In this document: in pieces, positions 32,128 to 40,999 of the stretch
Numbering within the stretch: position 1 is the first letter of the stretch
How the letters are laid out: every line of letters begins with the position of its first letter
DNA from: Komagataeibacter sucrofermentans DSM 15973
GTDB lineage: Bacteria > Pseudomonadota > Alphaproteobacteria > Acetobacterales > Acetobacteraceae
DNA: 64,000 nucleotides
Assembly: GCF_040581405.1 (NCBI RefSeq)
Contig: NZ_CP137157.1
Span: forward strand, 748,001-812,000
Direction: 5' to 3'
Program-made: the position numbers and the translations under genes
Notes under the pieces: model-generated
Databases searched by the model: none
The model's input: only the letters and a program-made list of their open reading frames with translations
What the model was told of the DNA's origin: nothing

Positions 32128-33290
32128 GGGCGTGGGTTGCCCGCCGGGGCAGGTTTTTCGCGGTCGGCGCGGAATTCGGGCCAGAACAGGAGTGCTGCGC
32201 AGATCAGGCCGGGGGTGAGCGTGCAGATCCACATCAGCGGCATGAGCTGCAGGTTGCGCGAGGCCAGGTTCTGCACCGCCAGCGTGAGGGCCTGCACGGC
32301 CACCACGCCAAGGATGGCCAGCACCGGGCGGATGATGCTGGCCTGGCGGGAATAATTGCCCCCCATCGCGCCAAGCAGCCCGATCATGGCGAACGAGAAG
32401 GCGCAGAACGGCGTGCTCAGCCTGCGCCACGCCTCGATGACCATCTTGCTTTCATCGCGGCGGGAATAGAGGTGCATGTCCGGGTGCAGCAGCTGGGCTA
32501 TCGGCAGTTCATTGGCATCGGGCTGGCGGGTGTGGTTGCCGTGCGGGCTGGACAGGTCGATGGTGTTGCGCGCGAAGGTGAGCACGTTGAGCCGGCCCGT
32601 ATGGGCGTCGATTTCCTGCCGCGAGCCGTTGAACAGTACCACGCGCGGCTGGTCGCCCACGATGACGAGGTTGCCTTCCTCGGCCAGGATGGTGGCCTCG
32701 GCGCCGGGGGTGCGGTCATCTTCCACCATGATGCCATGCAGCGTGCCGTCCTTGTCGCGCGCGCGGATATAGACCGTCATGCTGTCCGATACCTGCGTGA
32801 ACACGCCATCCTGAATCAGGAAGGCGGCCATGCGGTTGCGGATCTGGAATTCGTATTGCCGGAAGGCGTGGTACGAGACCGGCACCACCCATACGTTGAG
32901 CAGCAGGCACGCCCCGGTGGCGATGGCGGCGCATATCAGTCCCGGTCGCGCCATCATGAAGGGCGAGAGGCCGGCAGCCTGCATCACGGTCAGTTCGCGG
33001 TCGGTGCCGAAACGCTGGTAGATGAACTGCACCACGACAAAGGTGGTGATGGGCAGGATCACCGCCACGAAGGAGGGGATGAGCAGGCTGGTCAGTTCCA
33101 GGAACACGCGCAGCGAAAGCCCGCGCCCCACCACCAGCGAGACGAAATGCAGCGACTGGGTCAGCCAGATCAGGGTTGCCAGCGCGCCCGTGCTCGCTGC
33201 CAGCGCCAGCAGGAGCTGGCGCAGCATGTAACGATCCAGAATCGACAGGCGTGGTGCAAGACGGTCGGGACCAGGGCGGAGGGCAGTCAT
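32124..33290 (-). CDS. lptF: LPS export ABC transporter permease LptF
   Basis: A 388-residue partner of LptG with the same layout: N-terminal helices (LDRYMLRQLLLALAASTGAL, LIPSFVAVILPITTFVVVQF), a periplasmic domain (SMTVYIRARDKDGTLHGIMV) and C-terminal helices (FCAFSFAMIGLLGAMGGNYS). It heads the lptF-lptG-lptD-surA-rsmA transcript. The ~100 bases upstream (33291-33390) hold no gene and presumably its promoter. Confidence 0.95.
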   Translation of the reverse strand: MTALRPGPDRLAPRLSILDRYMLRQLLLALAASTGALATLIWLTQSLHFVSLVVGRGLSLRVFLELTSLLIPSFVAVILPITTFVVVQFIYQRFGTDRELTVMQAAGLSPFMMARPGLICAAIATGACLLLNVWVVPVSYHAFRQYEFQIRNRMAAFLIQDGVFTQVSDSMTVYIRARDKDGTLHGIMVEDDRTPGAEATILAEEGNLVIVGDQPRVVLFNGSRQEIDAHTGRLNVLTFARNTIDLSSPHGNHTRQPDANELPIAQLLHPDMHLYSRRDESKMVIEAWRRLSTPFCAFSFAMIGLLGAMGGNYSRQASIIRPVLAILGVVAVQALTLAVQNLASRNLQLMPLMWICTLTPGLICAALLFWPEFRADREKPAPAGNPRP

Positions 33291-33390
33291 GCCCCTGTCT
33301 ACCCCTGTTCCCGCCGGGGCAAAAGGGGTGAACCCCGCCCGGATGGGGGGGTGGAACAGTCTGTTACGCGCGGCACGGCGGGGTGTGGGG

Positions 33391-34848
33391 TCATGCGCCC
33401 GGCTGGGCGGGGGGCAGGACCTTGCCGGGGTTCATGAGGTTTTTGGGGTCGAGGGCGGCCTTGATGTGGCGCATGGCCGCAAGCTCCGCGCCACCACGCC
33501 AGGCGGGCATCATGTAGGGCTTGAGCTGGCCCACCCCGTGCTCGGCCGAGAACGAGCCATCAAGCGCCTTCACGATATCGGCCACCGTATCCATGATGTC
33601 ATGGCTGCGGGCCAGGAAGGCCGCGGGGTCCATGCCCTCGGGCTGGACAAGGTTGAAGTGGATGTTGCCATCGCCCATGTGGCCAAAGGGGGCGGGGCGG
33701 ATGCCGGGTATCAGCGCCTCGCACGCTGCCGTTGCGCGGCGGATCAGTTCAGGCACGTGCGTGACCGGCACCGATACATCGTTTTTCACGCTCGCACCCG
33801 CGCGGCGCTGGGCCTCGGCATGTTCCTCGCGCAGCTTCCAAAGCCCCGCGCGCTGGCCTTCGCTCTCGGCAATCACGGCATCGGTGATGATGCCTTCCTC
33901 AAGGGCCTCGCCCAGCACTTCCTCGGTGTATTCACGCAGGTCGGCATCGGGGCGGGGGGTGGCGAGTTCAACCAGCACATAGGCGGGCGCGCGTTCGCCA
34001 AGCGGCAGGGCGGTGCCGGCGATCAGGCTGGTCACGAGGTCCATGCCCGTGCCGGACATGAACTCGAACGCCTGCACCAGCGCCGGGTCGCGCCCGCGCA
34101 GCAGGCCGAGCAGCTTCAGCGCCGCATCGGCATCGTCCACCGCGCACAGTGCGGCCTCGATGGCGCGGGGCTGGGGGTGGAGCTGGATGATGGCGGTGGT
34201 GATGATGCCCAGCGTGCCTTCCGAGCCGATGAGCAGTTGGCGCAGCGCGTAGCCGGTATTGTCCTTGCGCAGGCGGCGCAGGCCATGAAACACGCTGCCA
34301 TCGGGCATGACCGCCTCGACGCCCAGCGTGAGTTCACGCGCATTGCCATAGCGCAGCGTGTTGTTGCCGCCCGCATTGGTGGCCAGCACGCCGCCCATCT
34401 GCGCCGAGCCTTCCGATGAGATGGAAAGCGGCAGCATGAACCCCGCCTCGCGCGCCGCGTCCTGCGCAGCCTTGAGTGTTACGCCAGCCTCGACCTCCAT
34501 GGTCAGGTCGGCGGGGTCGATGGCGCGCACGCGGTTCATGCGCGAAAGGCAGATCACCACCTCGCGCCCGCTCCCGTCAGGCGTTGCGCCGCCGACCATG
34601 CTGGTGTTGCCGCCCTGGGGCACCATGGGCACGTCATGCTCGTTGCACAGGCGCACGATGGCGGCGAGTTCCGCCGTGTTGGCGGGCCGGAGCACGGCCA
34701 GTGCGCGGCCATGGTACAAATCGCGCCAGTCGGTGCAGAAACTGGCGGTGTCCGTCGCATCCACCAGCACGCCAACCGGGCCGAGCAGATCGGTAAAGCG
34801 CGCGATCAGGTCAGGGCGCGTGAGCGCGGGCGAGGGGGATACGGTCAT
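33391..34848 (-). CDS. FAD-linked 2-hydroxyacid dehydrogenase (D-2-hydroxyglutarate/D-lactate/GlcD type)
   Basis: A 485-residue flavoprotein. The PCMH-type FAD domain (VPQGGNTSMVGGATPDGSGR ~80-100; SISSEGSAQMGGVLATNAGG ~145-165) is followed by the FAD-oxidase C-terminal domain with GHMGDGNIHFN and FSAEHGVGQLKPYM. It oxidises a D-2-hydroxyacid to the 2-oxoacid, passing electrons to a quinone or electron-transfer flavoprotein. D-2-hydroxyglutarate and D-lactate are equally possible from sequence. Its ATG overlaps by 4 bases the stop of the coiled-coil membrane protein upstream, implying translational coupling. Confidence 0.88.
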   Translation of the reverse strand: MTVSPSPALTRPDLIARFTDLLGPVGVLVDATDTASFCTDWRDLYHGRALAVLRPANTAELAAIVRLCNEHDVPMVPQGGNTSMVGGATPDGSGREVVICLSRMNRVRAIDPADLTMEVEAGVTLKAAQDAAREAGFMLPLSISSEGSAQMGGVLATNAGGNNTLRYGNARELTLGVEAVMPDGSVFHGLRRLRKDNTGYALRQLLIGSEGTLGIITTAIIQLHPQPRAIEAALCAVDDADAALKLLGLLRGRDPALVQAFEFMSGTGMDLVTSLIAGTALPLGERAPAYVLVELATPRPDADLREYTEEVLGEALEEGIITDAVIAESEGQRAGLWKLREEHAEAQRRAGASVKNDVSVPVTHVPELIRRATAACEALIPGIRPAPFGHMGDGNIHFNLVQPEGMDPAAFLARSHDIMDTVADIVKALDGSFSAEHGVGQLKPYMMPAWRGGAELAAMRHIKAALDPKNLMNPGKVLPPAQPGA

Positions 34849-35498
34849 GACAGCATGTGTCCTGTAAGGGAGGGGAAGGAAGAAGGCATGAGCCATGCCT
34901 GCCCATGATGGCGCACTGGCGGATAGGTGGCGCTGGCCTGTGCCGGGCTGGGCTGGGCCAGCAGGTGAAAGACCTCGGTCAGCGCAAAGCCGGTCAGCGC
35001 GCCCACGGCGGCGGCCACGATCAGGCCCGATGAACGGCGGCCCGCCGGGCGGCTGCTGTTATGCGCGGCCGAGAGGGCGGCCTGCGTCTCGGCGCGGGCC
35101 TGCTGGGTCTGGCGCAGCTCGGCGGTCAGGGCATCGTTGCGGGCAAGGGAGGCGCGCAGTTCAACCCGCGTGTCGCGTAGTGTCGCATCGAGCGTGCGTA
35201 TGCTTTCCGCCATCTCGGCAATGCGGGCGTGCGACTCTTCGATCTCTTTCTTGGCGGCAGCACTCGCCTTGGTGGTGCGCGGCGCGCGGGGCTTGGGGGC
35301 AGCCTTGGGCGGCGGATTGGGGGCGATGGCGGTGAACAGGTTCTTGAGCGCGCCGCCCGTGACCTGGTTCTTGCCAGCGCGCGCGCGGATGGCCGCCAGC
35401 GCTGTTTCCGACTGGCCAGCGTTCTCATCCAGCACAAGGGCGAGAATATCCGAAAGGATTCTCAGTTCCCTGGGGTCGATTGTCTGTGTATCGCTCAT
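34845..35498 (-). CDS. Hypothetical coiled-coil, single-pass membrane protein
   Basis: A 217-residue protein I do not recognise. Residues ~8-60 are helical (ELRILSDILALVLDENAGQS) and may be a small DUF-type domain. A Pro/Ala/Lys linker (~63-83) leads to a long coiled coil (~85-145, AEMAESIRTLDATLRDTRVE). One membrane helix, SSGLIVAAAVGALTGFALTE, lies near residue 160. The C-terminal ~35 residues are short and polar. The stop overlaps the start of the FAD dehydrogenase (ATGA), so it may anchor or regulate that enzyme. Preceded by sua5 38 bases away. Confidence 0.7.
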   Translation of the reverse strand: MSDTQTIDPRELRILSDILALVLDENAGQSETALAAIRARAGKNQVTGGALKNLFTAIAPNPPPKAAPKPRAPRTTKASAAAKKEIEESHARIAEMAESIRTLDATLRDTRVELRASLARNDALTAELRQTQQARAETQAALSAAHNSSRPAGRRSSGLIVAAAVGALTGFALTEVFHLLAQPSPAQASATYPPVRHHGQAWLMPSSFPSLTGHMLS

Positions 35499-35536
35499 GT
35501 CAGCTGCACCAGGGTCGGATCATGCGGTTGAAATCA

Positions 35537-36514
35537 TTACGAACGCGGACAGGCCGCACGGGTCAGCCGGTCGCGGATGGCCCGCCCCAGCGCATGCCGG
35601 GGCACGGGCTGCACGGCAATCCCGACCAGCCCCCGGCGCTGCCCCTCCATATCAAGAAACCGCAGCCCCGCGAAGAGGCGGGCTGCCGCTTCGTGCAAAT
35701 CACCGCTTTCGCTCAGGTTCCACACCAGCGGGCTGCCCGGCAGGGGGGCGCCAAAAGCCAGCAGGGCTTCATTCGCGCCCACGGCGGTGGCGTCAAGCCT
35801 TACGGGCAGGCCGGGCGCGTAATGCGATGAAAGCTGGCCGGGGGCGGAGGGGCGGGCATCATTGCTCGCGGCCTGCGGCAGGGCCACGGGCATGCCGCAG
35901 GCTTCCTCCAGCGCTTCGAGCGTGATGCCGCCGGGGCGCAGCAGCACGGGCACGGGGCCGCTGAGGTCGATGATCGTGCTCTCCACCCCCACGGGGCAGG
36001 GGCCGCAATCGAGCACCGCGTCAATCCGGCCTGCAAGCCCTGCCATGACATGCTGTGCGTCTGACGGGCTGACCTTGCCCGAGGGATTGGCCGAAGGCGC
36101 CACGACGGGAAAGCCGCACGCCTGCAGCAGCGCCAGCGTGGTGCGGCCTGCGGGCACCCGCACGGCGGCGGTGGGCAGGCCTGCCGTGGCGATGGGCGAG
36201 ATGGCGCAGCCGGGCGCCTGGGGCAGCACCATGGTCAGCGGGCCGGGCCAGAACCGCGCGGCGAGCAGGTGGGCCAGCGTCGTTGCCGCGACCTGCGCGA
36301 AGGCGGCCTCGGCGCTGGCGAAGTGGCTGATGAGCGGGTTGCGCCCCGGCCTGCCCTTGGCGGCGTAGATGGCGGCCACCGCCCGGTCATTGCCTGCATC
36401 CGCGCCAAGGCCGTAAACCGTCTCGGTGCCGAAGGCCACAAGCCCGCCCGCGCGTAAAATCGCGCTTGCGGTCTCGATCCCGGCGGGGGTGTCAGGGAGC
36501 AGGCGGGTTTGCAT
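35537..36514 (-). CDS. sua5: L-threonylcarbamoyladenylate synthase (Sua5/YwlC type)
   Basis: A 325-residue protein. The YrdC-like catalytic domain (ILRAGGLVAFGTETVYGLGA; AAKGRPGRNPLISHFASAEA; VVAPSANPSGKVSPSDAQHV) is followed by the C-terminal Sua5 domain (SAPGQLSSHYAPGLPVRLDA). It makes threonylcarbamoyl-AMP for the t6A37 modification of ANN-decoding tRNAs. The start at 36514 is the first Met after the cysQ stop; a longer frame is only a shadow of cysQ. Ribosome site weak. Probably co-transcribed with cysQ, 10 bases upstream. Confidence 0.92.
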   Translation of the reverse strand: MQTRLLPDTPAGIETASAILRAGGLVAFGTETVYGLGADAGNDRAVAAIYAAKGRPGRNPLISHFASAEAAFAQVAATTLAHLLAARFWPGPLTMVLPQAPGCAISPIATAGLPTAAVRVPAGRTTLALLQACGFPVVAPSANPSGKVSPSDAQHVMAGLAGRIDAVLDCGPCPVGVESTIIDLSGPVPVLLRPGGITLEALEEACGMPVALPQAASNDARPSAPGQLSSHYAPGLPVRLDATAVGANEALLAFGAPLPGSPLVWNLSESGDLHEAAARLFAGLRFLDMEGQRRGLVGIAVQPVPRHALGRAIRDRLTRAACPRS

Positions 36515-36524
36515 GCGTTCTGGC

Positions 36525-37310
36525 CTAGCGTGCCCCACGGCACACGAAGTGCGGGTTGCGCCATTCCGGCTTGCCATAGGCCAGTGGCAAGCCATCGGGC
36601 GTGAGGATCGCGCCACCGGCGGCCTCGACCACGGCCTGCGGGGCGGCGGTGTCCCACTCCATGGTGGTGCCGAGGCGGGGATAGAGATCGGCCAGCCCTT
36701 CCGCCACGCGGATGAACTTGGCCGCCGAGCCGATATTGCCCAGATGGGCGACGGGATGGCCGCCCAGGAATTCCTTGAGCCGCGGATCATCGGCATAATG
36801 GCGCGAGGCCAGCACGGTCAGCCCCTCCGCCGGGGGGGTGCGGACATGGATGGCCTGCTCGCCCTGCGCATCAATGCGGAAGGCCCCGCGCCCCGCGCCC
36901 GCACCATAAAGCTGGTGGTAGGCGGGCAGGGCCACGGCGCCGAGCACCGGGCGATTGTGGCGGATCAGGCCGATATTGACGGTAAAATCATCGCGGCCCG
37001 CGGCAAATTCGCGCGTGCCATCAAGCGGGTCGACCAGCCAGAACTCGCTGCCGGGATCGACGCGGATGCCCGCGGCCATTTCCTCCTCCGCCACGACGGG
37101 GATAGCGGGCGCATGGGCGCGCAGGCCCTTGAGGATATGCGCTTCCGCCGCGTGGTCGGCCTCGGTTACGGGGGAGCTGTCGGTCTTGACCTTGGTGGCG
37201 AAGCCGCGCGCGCGGATGGCGCGGATCAGTTCGGCGGCTTCATCGGCAAGGCGCAGGGCCAGATCCAGAAGGAATCTGTCCTCATAAGCTGGCATGGATG
37301 GCGTATTCAT
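36525..37310 (-). CDS. cysQ: 3'(2'),5'-bisphosphate nucleotidase
   Basis: A 261-residue member of the inositol monophosphatase-like, Li+-sensitive phosphatases. Metal site motifs are VVAEEEMAAG, WLVDPLDGTREFAAG and EWDTAAPQAVVEAAG. DGTREF is typical of CysQ rather than inositol monophosphatase. It removes 3'-phosphoadenosine 5'-phosphate formed during sulfate assimilation. It is divergent from pepA across 142 bases and precedes sua5. Confidence 0.9.
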   Translation of the reverse strand: MNTPSMPAYEDRFLLDLALRLADEAAELIRAIRARGFATKVKTDSSPVTEADHAAEAHILKGLRAHAPAIPVVAEEEMAAGIRVDPGSEFWLVDPLDGTREFAAGRDDFTVNIGLIRHNRPVLGAVALPAYHQLYGAGAGRGAFRIDAQGEQAIHVRTPPAEGLTVLASRHYADDPRLKEFLGGHPVAHLGNIGSAAKFIRVAEGLADLYPRLGTTMEWDTAAPQAVVEAAGGAILTPDGLPLAYGKPEWRNPHFVCRGAR

Positions 37311-37452
37311 GCTGTTCGCATTAGCTTACTCGTGCCGCGCCGTCATGCCTTTATCGGCCCTGATGGTGCCCGGCGGCGAAAAACCGGCCCTTTTGCGCAT
37401 GTAGGGGCAGGATTTCACGCCGTTCATCCACCCTGTATCAAAGCGGAGCCCC

Positions 37453-38931
37453 GTGATCCATATGCTCGATATCGCCTTTTCCGATGCCACGACGCCCGCC
37501 GGCGGCACGATCGCCATCCTTGCGCCCTCCGGCACGGCGCCCGCAGGCATGTTTGCCCAGATCGATGCCGCGACCGGCGGGGCGCTGGCACGGGCCGCCA
37601 GGGCCGCCCACTTTGGCTTCGAGCTTGCCAAGACCTGCGTAGTGCTCGCGCCCGGCGCAGGCTACGACCGCGTGATCCTTGTCGGGCTGGGCGCGATGGA
37701 TGCGTTGTGCGCAACCGGGGCGGAGCGCGCGGGCGTTGCCGCAGCGCGCGCCCTGGCGCAGGGCGGCGCGCAGGGCGCCATCGTGGCCGACAGCCTTTCC
37801 CCCGGCCTTGCCGCCCATGCCGCGCTTGGCGTCGTGCTGGGCAGCTATCGTTTCGATTCGTATCGCACGACCCCGCGCAAGGGCGAGGCAGAAAAGCTGG
37901 CCAGGGTGAGCGTGCTTGCGGCTGACCCGGCGGCCACGCAGGCGGCATGGCAGCCGCTTGCCGCGGTGGCGCGTGGCGTGTTCCTGTGCCGCGACCTGGT
38001 ATCCGAGCCTGCCAACATGCTGCGCCCGCCGGAATTCGAGCAGCGCATCCTCGCCCTGCGCGATCTTGGCGTGGAAGTGGAGGTGCTCGACCGTGACGCC
38101 ATGCACAAGCTGGGCTTTGGCGCGCTGCTGGGCGTGGCCCAGGGCAGCGATGCGCCGCCCCGCACCGTCATCATGCGCTGGAATGGCGGCGTGGCAGGCG
38201 AAGCCCCGGTGGCCTTCGTGGGCAAGGGCGTGACCTTTGATTCCGGCGGCATCTCGATCAAGCCTGCCGCTGGCATGGACGAGATGAAGACCGACATGGG
38301 TGGTGCCGCCGCCGTGGTCGGCACCATGGCGGCACTGGCCGGGCGCAAGGCGAAGGTCAACGCGGTTGGTGTGGTCGGCCTTGTTGAGAACATGCTGTCC
38401 GGCAACGCCCAGCGCCCCGGTGATGTGGTGCGCACGGCCGCGGGCCAGACGGTGGAGGTGCTCAACACCGATGCCGAAGGCCGCCTCGTGCTGGCCGATG
38501 TGCTGTGGTACACGCAGGACCGCTTCAAGCCGCGCTTCATGGTCAACCTTGCAACGCTTACCGGCGCGATCGTGGTCAGCCTTGGCGTGGAACGCGCGGG
38601 CCTGTTCTCGAACAATGATGAACTGGCGGGCTACCTGTCCGGCACGGGCGAGGCCACGGGCGAGAAGCTGTGGCGCATGCCGCTTGATGCCGCCTACCTC
38701 GAGCTGCTGCGCTCGGACATTGCCGACCTCAAGAACATCGGCGGCCGCCCCGGCGGGTCGATTACGGCAGCCAAGTTCCTTGAATGCTTTGTCAATGACG
38801 TGCCATGGGCGCATCTCGACATCGCGGGCACGGTGTTTTCATCCCGCGCCACGTCGCATGCGCCCAAAGGGGCCACCGGCTTTGGCGTGCGCCTGCTCGA
38901 CCGCCTGGTCAGCACGCATTACGAGGGGTAA
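37453..38931 (+). CDS. pepA: Leucyl aminopeptidase (M17)
   Basis: A 492-residue zinc exopeptidase. The catalytic signature NTDAEGRLVLADVL (~residues 336-349) and the metal/lysine region GKGVTFDSGGISIKP and MKTDMGGAAAVVGTM are intact. The N-terminal macro-like domain covers ~1-160. The GTG at 37453 is preferred since AGCGGAG is 6 bases upstream; an ATG three codons later would leave 15. PepA can also bind DNA at carAB and Xer sites in E. coli; whether that applies here is unknown. Followed by holC, a common pairing. Confidence 0.95.
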   Translation: MIHMLDIAFSDATTPAGGTIAILAPSGTAPAGMFAQIDAATGGALARAARAAHFGFELAKTCVVLAPGAGYDRVILVGLGAMDALCATGAERAGVAAARALAQGGAQGAIVADSLSPGLAAHAALGVVLGSYRFDSYRTTPRKGEAEKLARVSVLAADPAATQAAWQPLAAVARGVFLCRDLVSEPANMLRPPEFEQRILALRDLGVEVEVLDRDAMHKLGFGALLGVAQGSDAPPRTVIMRWNGGVAGEAPVAFVGKGVTFDSGGISIKPAAGMDEMKTDMGGAAAVVGTMAALAGRKAKVNAVGVVGLVENMLSGNAQRPGDVVRTAAGQTVEVLNTDAEGRLVLADVLWYTQDRFKPRFMVNLATLTGAIVVSLGVERAGLFSNNDELAGYLSGTGEATGEKLWRMPLDAAYLELLRSDIADLKNIGGRPGGSITAAKFLECFVNDVPWAHLDIAGTVFSSRATSHAPKGATGFGVRLLDRLVSTHYEG

Positions 38932-38973
38932 TGCCTGCCCCGCGTGGCAGGACAGGGCAGGACAGGGAACTCC

Positions 38974-39420
38974 ATGGCGCAGATCGGCTTCTATCACCTG
39001 ACGCGTTCCAAGGCGGTGGAAGTGCTGCCCGCGCTGCTTGGCCGCACGCTTGCGGCGGGCAGGCGCGCGGTCATCCGCTGTGGCACGGCCGAGCGGGTGG
39101 CCGAACTCGATGACGGGCTGTGGCGTTCCGCCAACCCGCTATGGCTACCCCATGGCACAAAAGCCATGGGGCACGGGGAATGGCAGCCCATCTGGCTGAC
39201 GGAGGGCGAGGACGTGCCCAATGGCGCGACCTTCGCCTTTGTGCTCGATGGCGTGGAACTGCCCGACCTTTCCCCCTTCGAGCGGGTGTTCGACCTGTTC
39301 GATGGGCATGACGAGGCCGCCGTGGCGGGTGCCCGCGCGCGCTGGGTGGCATGGCGCGAGGCCGGGCATGAGCTGAGCTACTGGCAACAGCAGCCCAAGG
39401 GCTGGGCGCGTCGCAAATAG
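38974..39420 (+). CDS. holC: DNA polymerase III chi subunit
   Basis: A 148-residue protein with the HolC fold: IGFYHLTRSKAVEVLPALLG, RAVIRCGTAERVAELDDGLW and FERVFDLFDGHDEAAVAGAR. Chi links the clamp loader to single-strand binding protein. It follows pepA by 42 bases, which include a short direct repeat (GGCAGGACAG twice, 38946-38965). The pepA-holC order is widely conserved. Confidence 0.9.
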   Translation: MAQIGFYHLTRSKAVEVLPALLGRTLAAGRRAVIRCGTAERVAELDDGLWRSANPLWLPHGTKAMGHGEWQPIWLTEGEDVPNGATFAFVLDGVELPDLSPFERVFDLFDGHDEAAVAGARARWVAWREAGHELSYWQQQPKGWARRK

Positions 39421-39472
39421 GCACCATCGCGCGGGGCAATCCCGCGCGGCATGGACGAAAGGCAGGTTGCGT

Positions 39473-40324
39473 ATGAAGACGGTCACTTTCCCCAACGGCA
39501 CCACCGTCCCGGCCCTTGGCATGGGCACATGGAACATGGGGGACAGCGACAGCCGCCGCGCGGATGAAATAAAAAGCATCCATGCAGGGCTTGAGGCCGG
39601 TATCCGCGTTGTCGACACCGCCGAGATGTACGGCTCCGGCCGATCGGAAAAACTGGTGGGCGAGGCGATACGCGGGCGGCGTGATGATGTGTTCCTGGTC
39701 AGCAAGGTGCTGCCCTCAAACGCATCGCGCAAGGGCGTGCGCCGCGCGTGCGAGGCCTCGCTCAAGCGGCTGGGCACCGAATACCTCGACCTCTACCTGC
39801 TGCACTGGGAGGGCAGTGAGCCGCTGGAGGAAACCATAGCAGGCTTTGATGATCTGGTGGCAGCGGACCTGATCGGCAGTTGGGGCGTTTCCAATTTCGA
39901 TACCGACGCCATGCGTGAGGTGGAAAGCATAAAGGCCACCACGCCGTGCGCCACCAATCAGGTGCTGTACAGCCTTGACTACCGTGGCGCGGAATTCGAC
40001 CTGCTGGCGCGTGACCGTGAAGCGGGGATCGTGACCATGGCTTATTCGCCATTAGGGCAGGGCGGCGACCTGCTGCGCGCGCCGGTGCTTGGCCGGGTGG
40101 CTGCACGGCACAAGACCTCGCTCGGCCCGGCAAGCCCCGCCCAGATTGCGCTCGCCTGGGTGCTGCGGCAGGAGAACGTGCTGGCCATACCCAAGGCAGG
40201 TAGCCCGAAGCACCAGCATGAAAACTTTGCCGCAACCGAAATCACTTTGACGCGCGACGATCTTGCCGAGATCGACGCCGCCATTGCCCCGCCGCGCCGC
40301 AAGGAAGCGCTGGCCATGATCTGA
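39473..40324 (+). CDS. Aldo/keto reductase, YeaE-like
   Basis: A 283-residue NAD(P)H-dependent carbonyl reductase. The AKR tetrad regions are visible: Asp and Tyr in VVDTAEMYGSGRSEKLVGEA, Lys in LVSKVLPSN, His in YLLHWEGSEP. The closing cofactor segment is LAIPKAGSPKHQHENFAA. Similarity to E. coli YeaE (methylglyoxal reductase) is strong by eye. The ATG at 39473 has AGGCAGG 8 bases upstream; a TTG two codons earlier is less likely. A decayed copy of its last codons lies at ~41000-41106. Confidence 0.9.
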   Translation: MKTVTFPNGTTVPALGMGTWNMGDSDSRRADEIKSIHAGLEAGIRVVDTAEMYGSGRSEKLVGEAIRGRRDDVFLVSKVLPSNASRKGVRRACEASLKRLGTEYLDLYLLHWEGSEPLEETIAGFDDLVAADLIGSWGVSNFDTDAMREVESIKATTPCATNQVLYSLDYRGAEFDLLARDREAGIVTMAYSPLGQGGDLLRAPVLGRVAARHKTSLGPASPAQIALAWVLRQENVLAIPKAGSPKHQHENFAATEITLTRDDLAEIDAAIAPPRRKEALAMI

Positions 40325-40350
40325 CAGGGTAGTAGGTCTGGATAAACAAA

Positions 40351-40385
40351 AAACGCCGTCTTTACTTTAGTTAAAGGCGGCGTTT
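40351..40385. terminator. Bidirectional terminator hairpin
   Basis: AAACGCCGTCTTTA and TTAAAGGCGGCGTTT form a 14-bp stem (one G-T pair) with a 6-base loop, followed by AT-rich sequence in both directions. It sits between the convergent aldo/keto reductase and lipoprotein genes. Confidence 0.85.
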
Positions 40386-40437
40386 GAAAATTTTATTTAG
40401 TGCTATATTTTATCATAAGTGAGCGTGATGACCGGTT

Positions 40438-40710
40438 TTATTGGTCCGGCGCAATCCATTGCTTCTTGTCATCCTGCCTAAAAAACTGAACACGCTCATC
40501 AGTGGCCTGATTGGGGAACTGCATGACAACACGGCATTTGAAAGTTTTCTTGTTCTCGTCAGCGAAGGCGCAATCCCTGACTTCGGTCACGGTGGGTTTG
40601 TCATAGCTGAATTTCTGATTGATATACTCCTGCGCGACCTGCTTTAGGTCCTGTGGCTCAGGGGCTTTGTCACCACAGGCGGAAAGGGCGATAACCGGGA
40701 GCGCAAACAT
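40438..40710 (-). CDS. Small putative lipoprotein
   Basis: A 90-residue protein of unknown function. A lipobox LSAC-G follows a very short hydrophobic stretch (FALPVIALSACGDK), suggesting export and lipidation. The mature part is charged (KTFKCRVVMQFPNQATDERV) with a second and third cysteine that could pair. The signal is only 12 residues from the ATG and no ribosome site is seen. A 12-bp imperfect hairpin (40711-40741) abuts the ATG, so either the start is elsewhere or translation is structure-controlled. Convergent with the aldo/keto reductase. Confidence 0.6.
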   Translation of the reverse strand: MFALPVIALSACGDKAPEPQDLKQVAQEYINQKFSYDKPTVTEVRDCAFADENKKTFKCRVVMQFPNQATDERVQFFRQDDKKQWIAPDQ

Positions 40711-40741
40711 AAGGCTGTACAGATCGTGCCTGCACAGCCTT
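40711..40741 (-). promoter_or_regulatory. Hairpin abutting the lipoprotein start codon
   Basis: AAGGCTGTACAG (40711-40722) pairs with CTGCACAGCCTT (40730-40741) with one mismatch and a 7-base loop. On the reverse strand the stem ends at the base before the ATG, where a ribosome site would be. Confidence 0.4.
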
Positions 40742-40999
40742 ATGCTTATGCCATTGCGGGTTGTATCAGTAGTTTCTGCTTTTCATCGCGGAGACGGTGA
40801 TGATGATCGCGGTCAGGGTGCAGACATAGAAACCGAACCCCAATGATTCGGTATCGTGGCCGGGCGGGCCTATGCGGGCGTGGCATGTGCCTGCTTTAGA
40901 GACTGGTACCGATGGGGGCGATTTCCCGCCATGCGTGGGTCGCCCTGCCGTGGCGGGACGGAGCCGCATGACATGATGGCCGGTCAGCGTGCTGCCCGC

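Noticed and set aside
38946-38965. Short direct repeat GGCAGGACAG x2 before holC
   Set aside because: Only two 10-base units; likely replication slippage, with no function visible.
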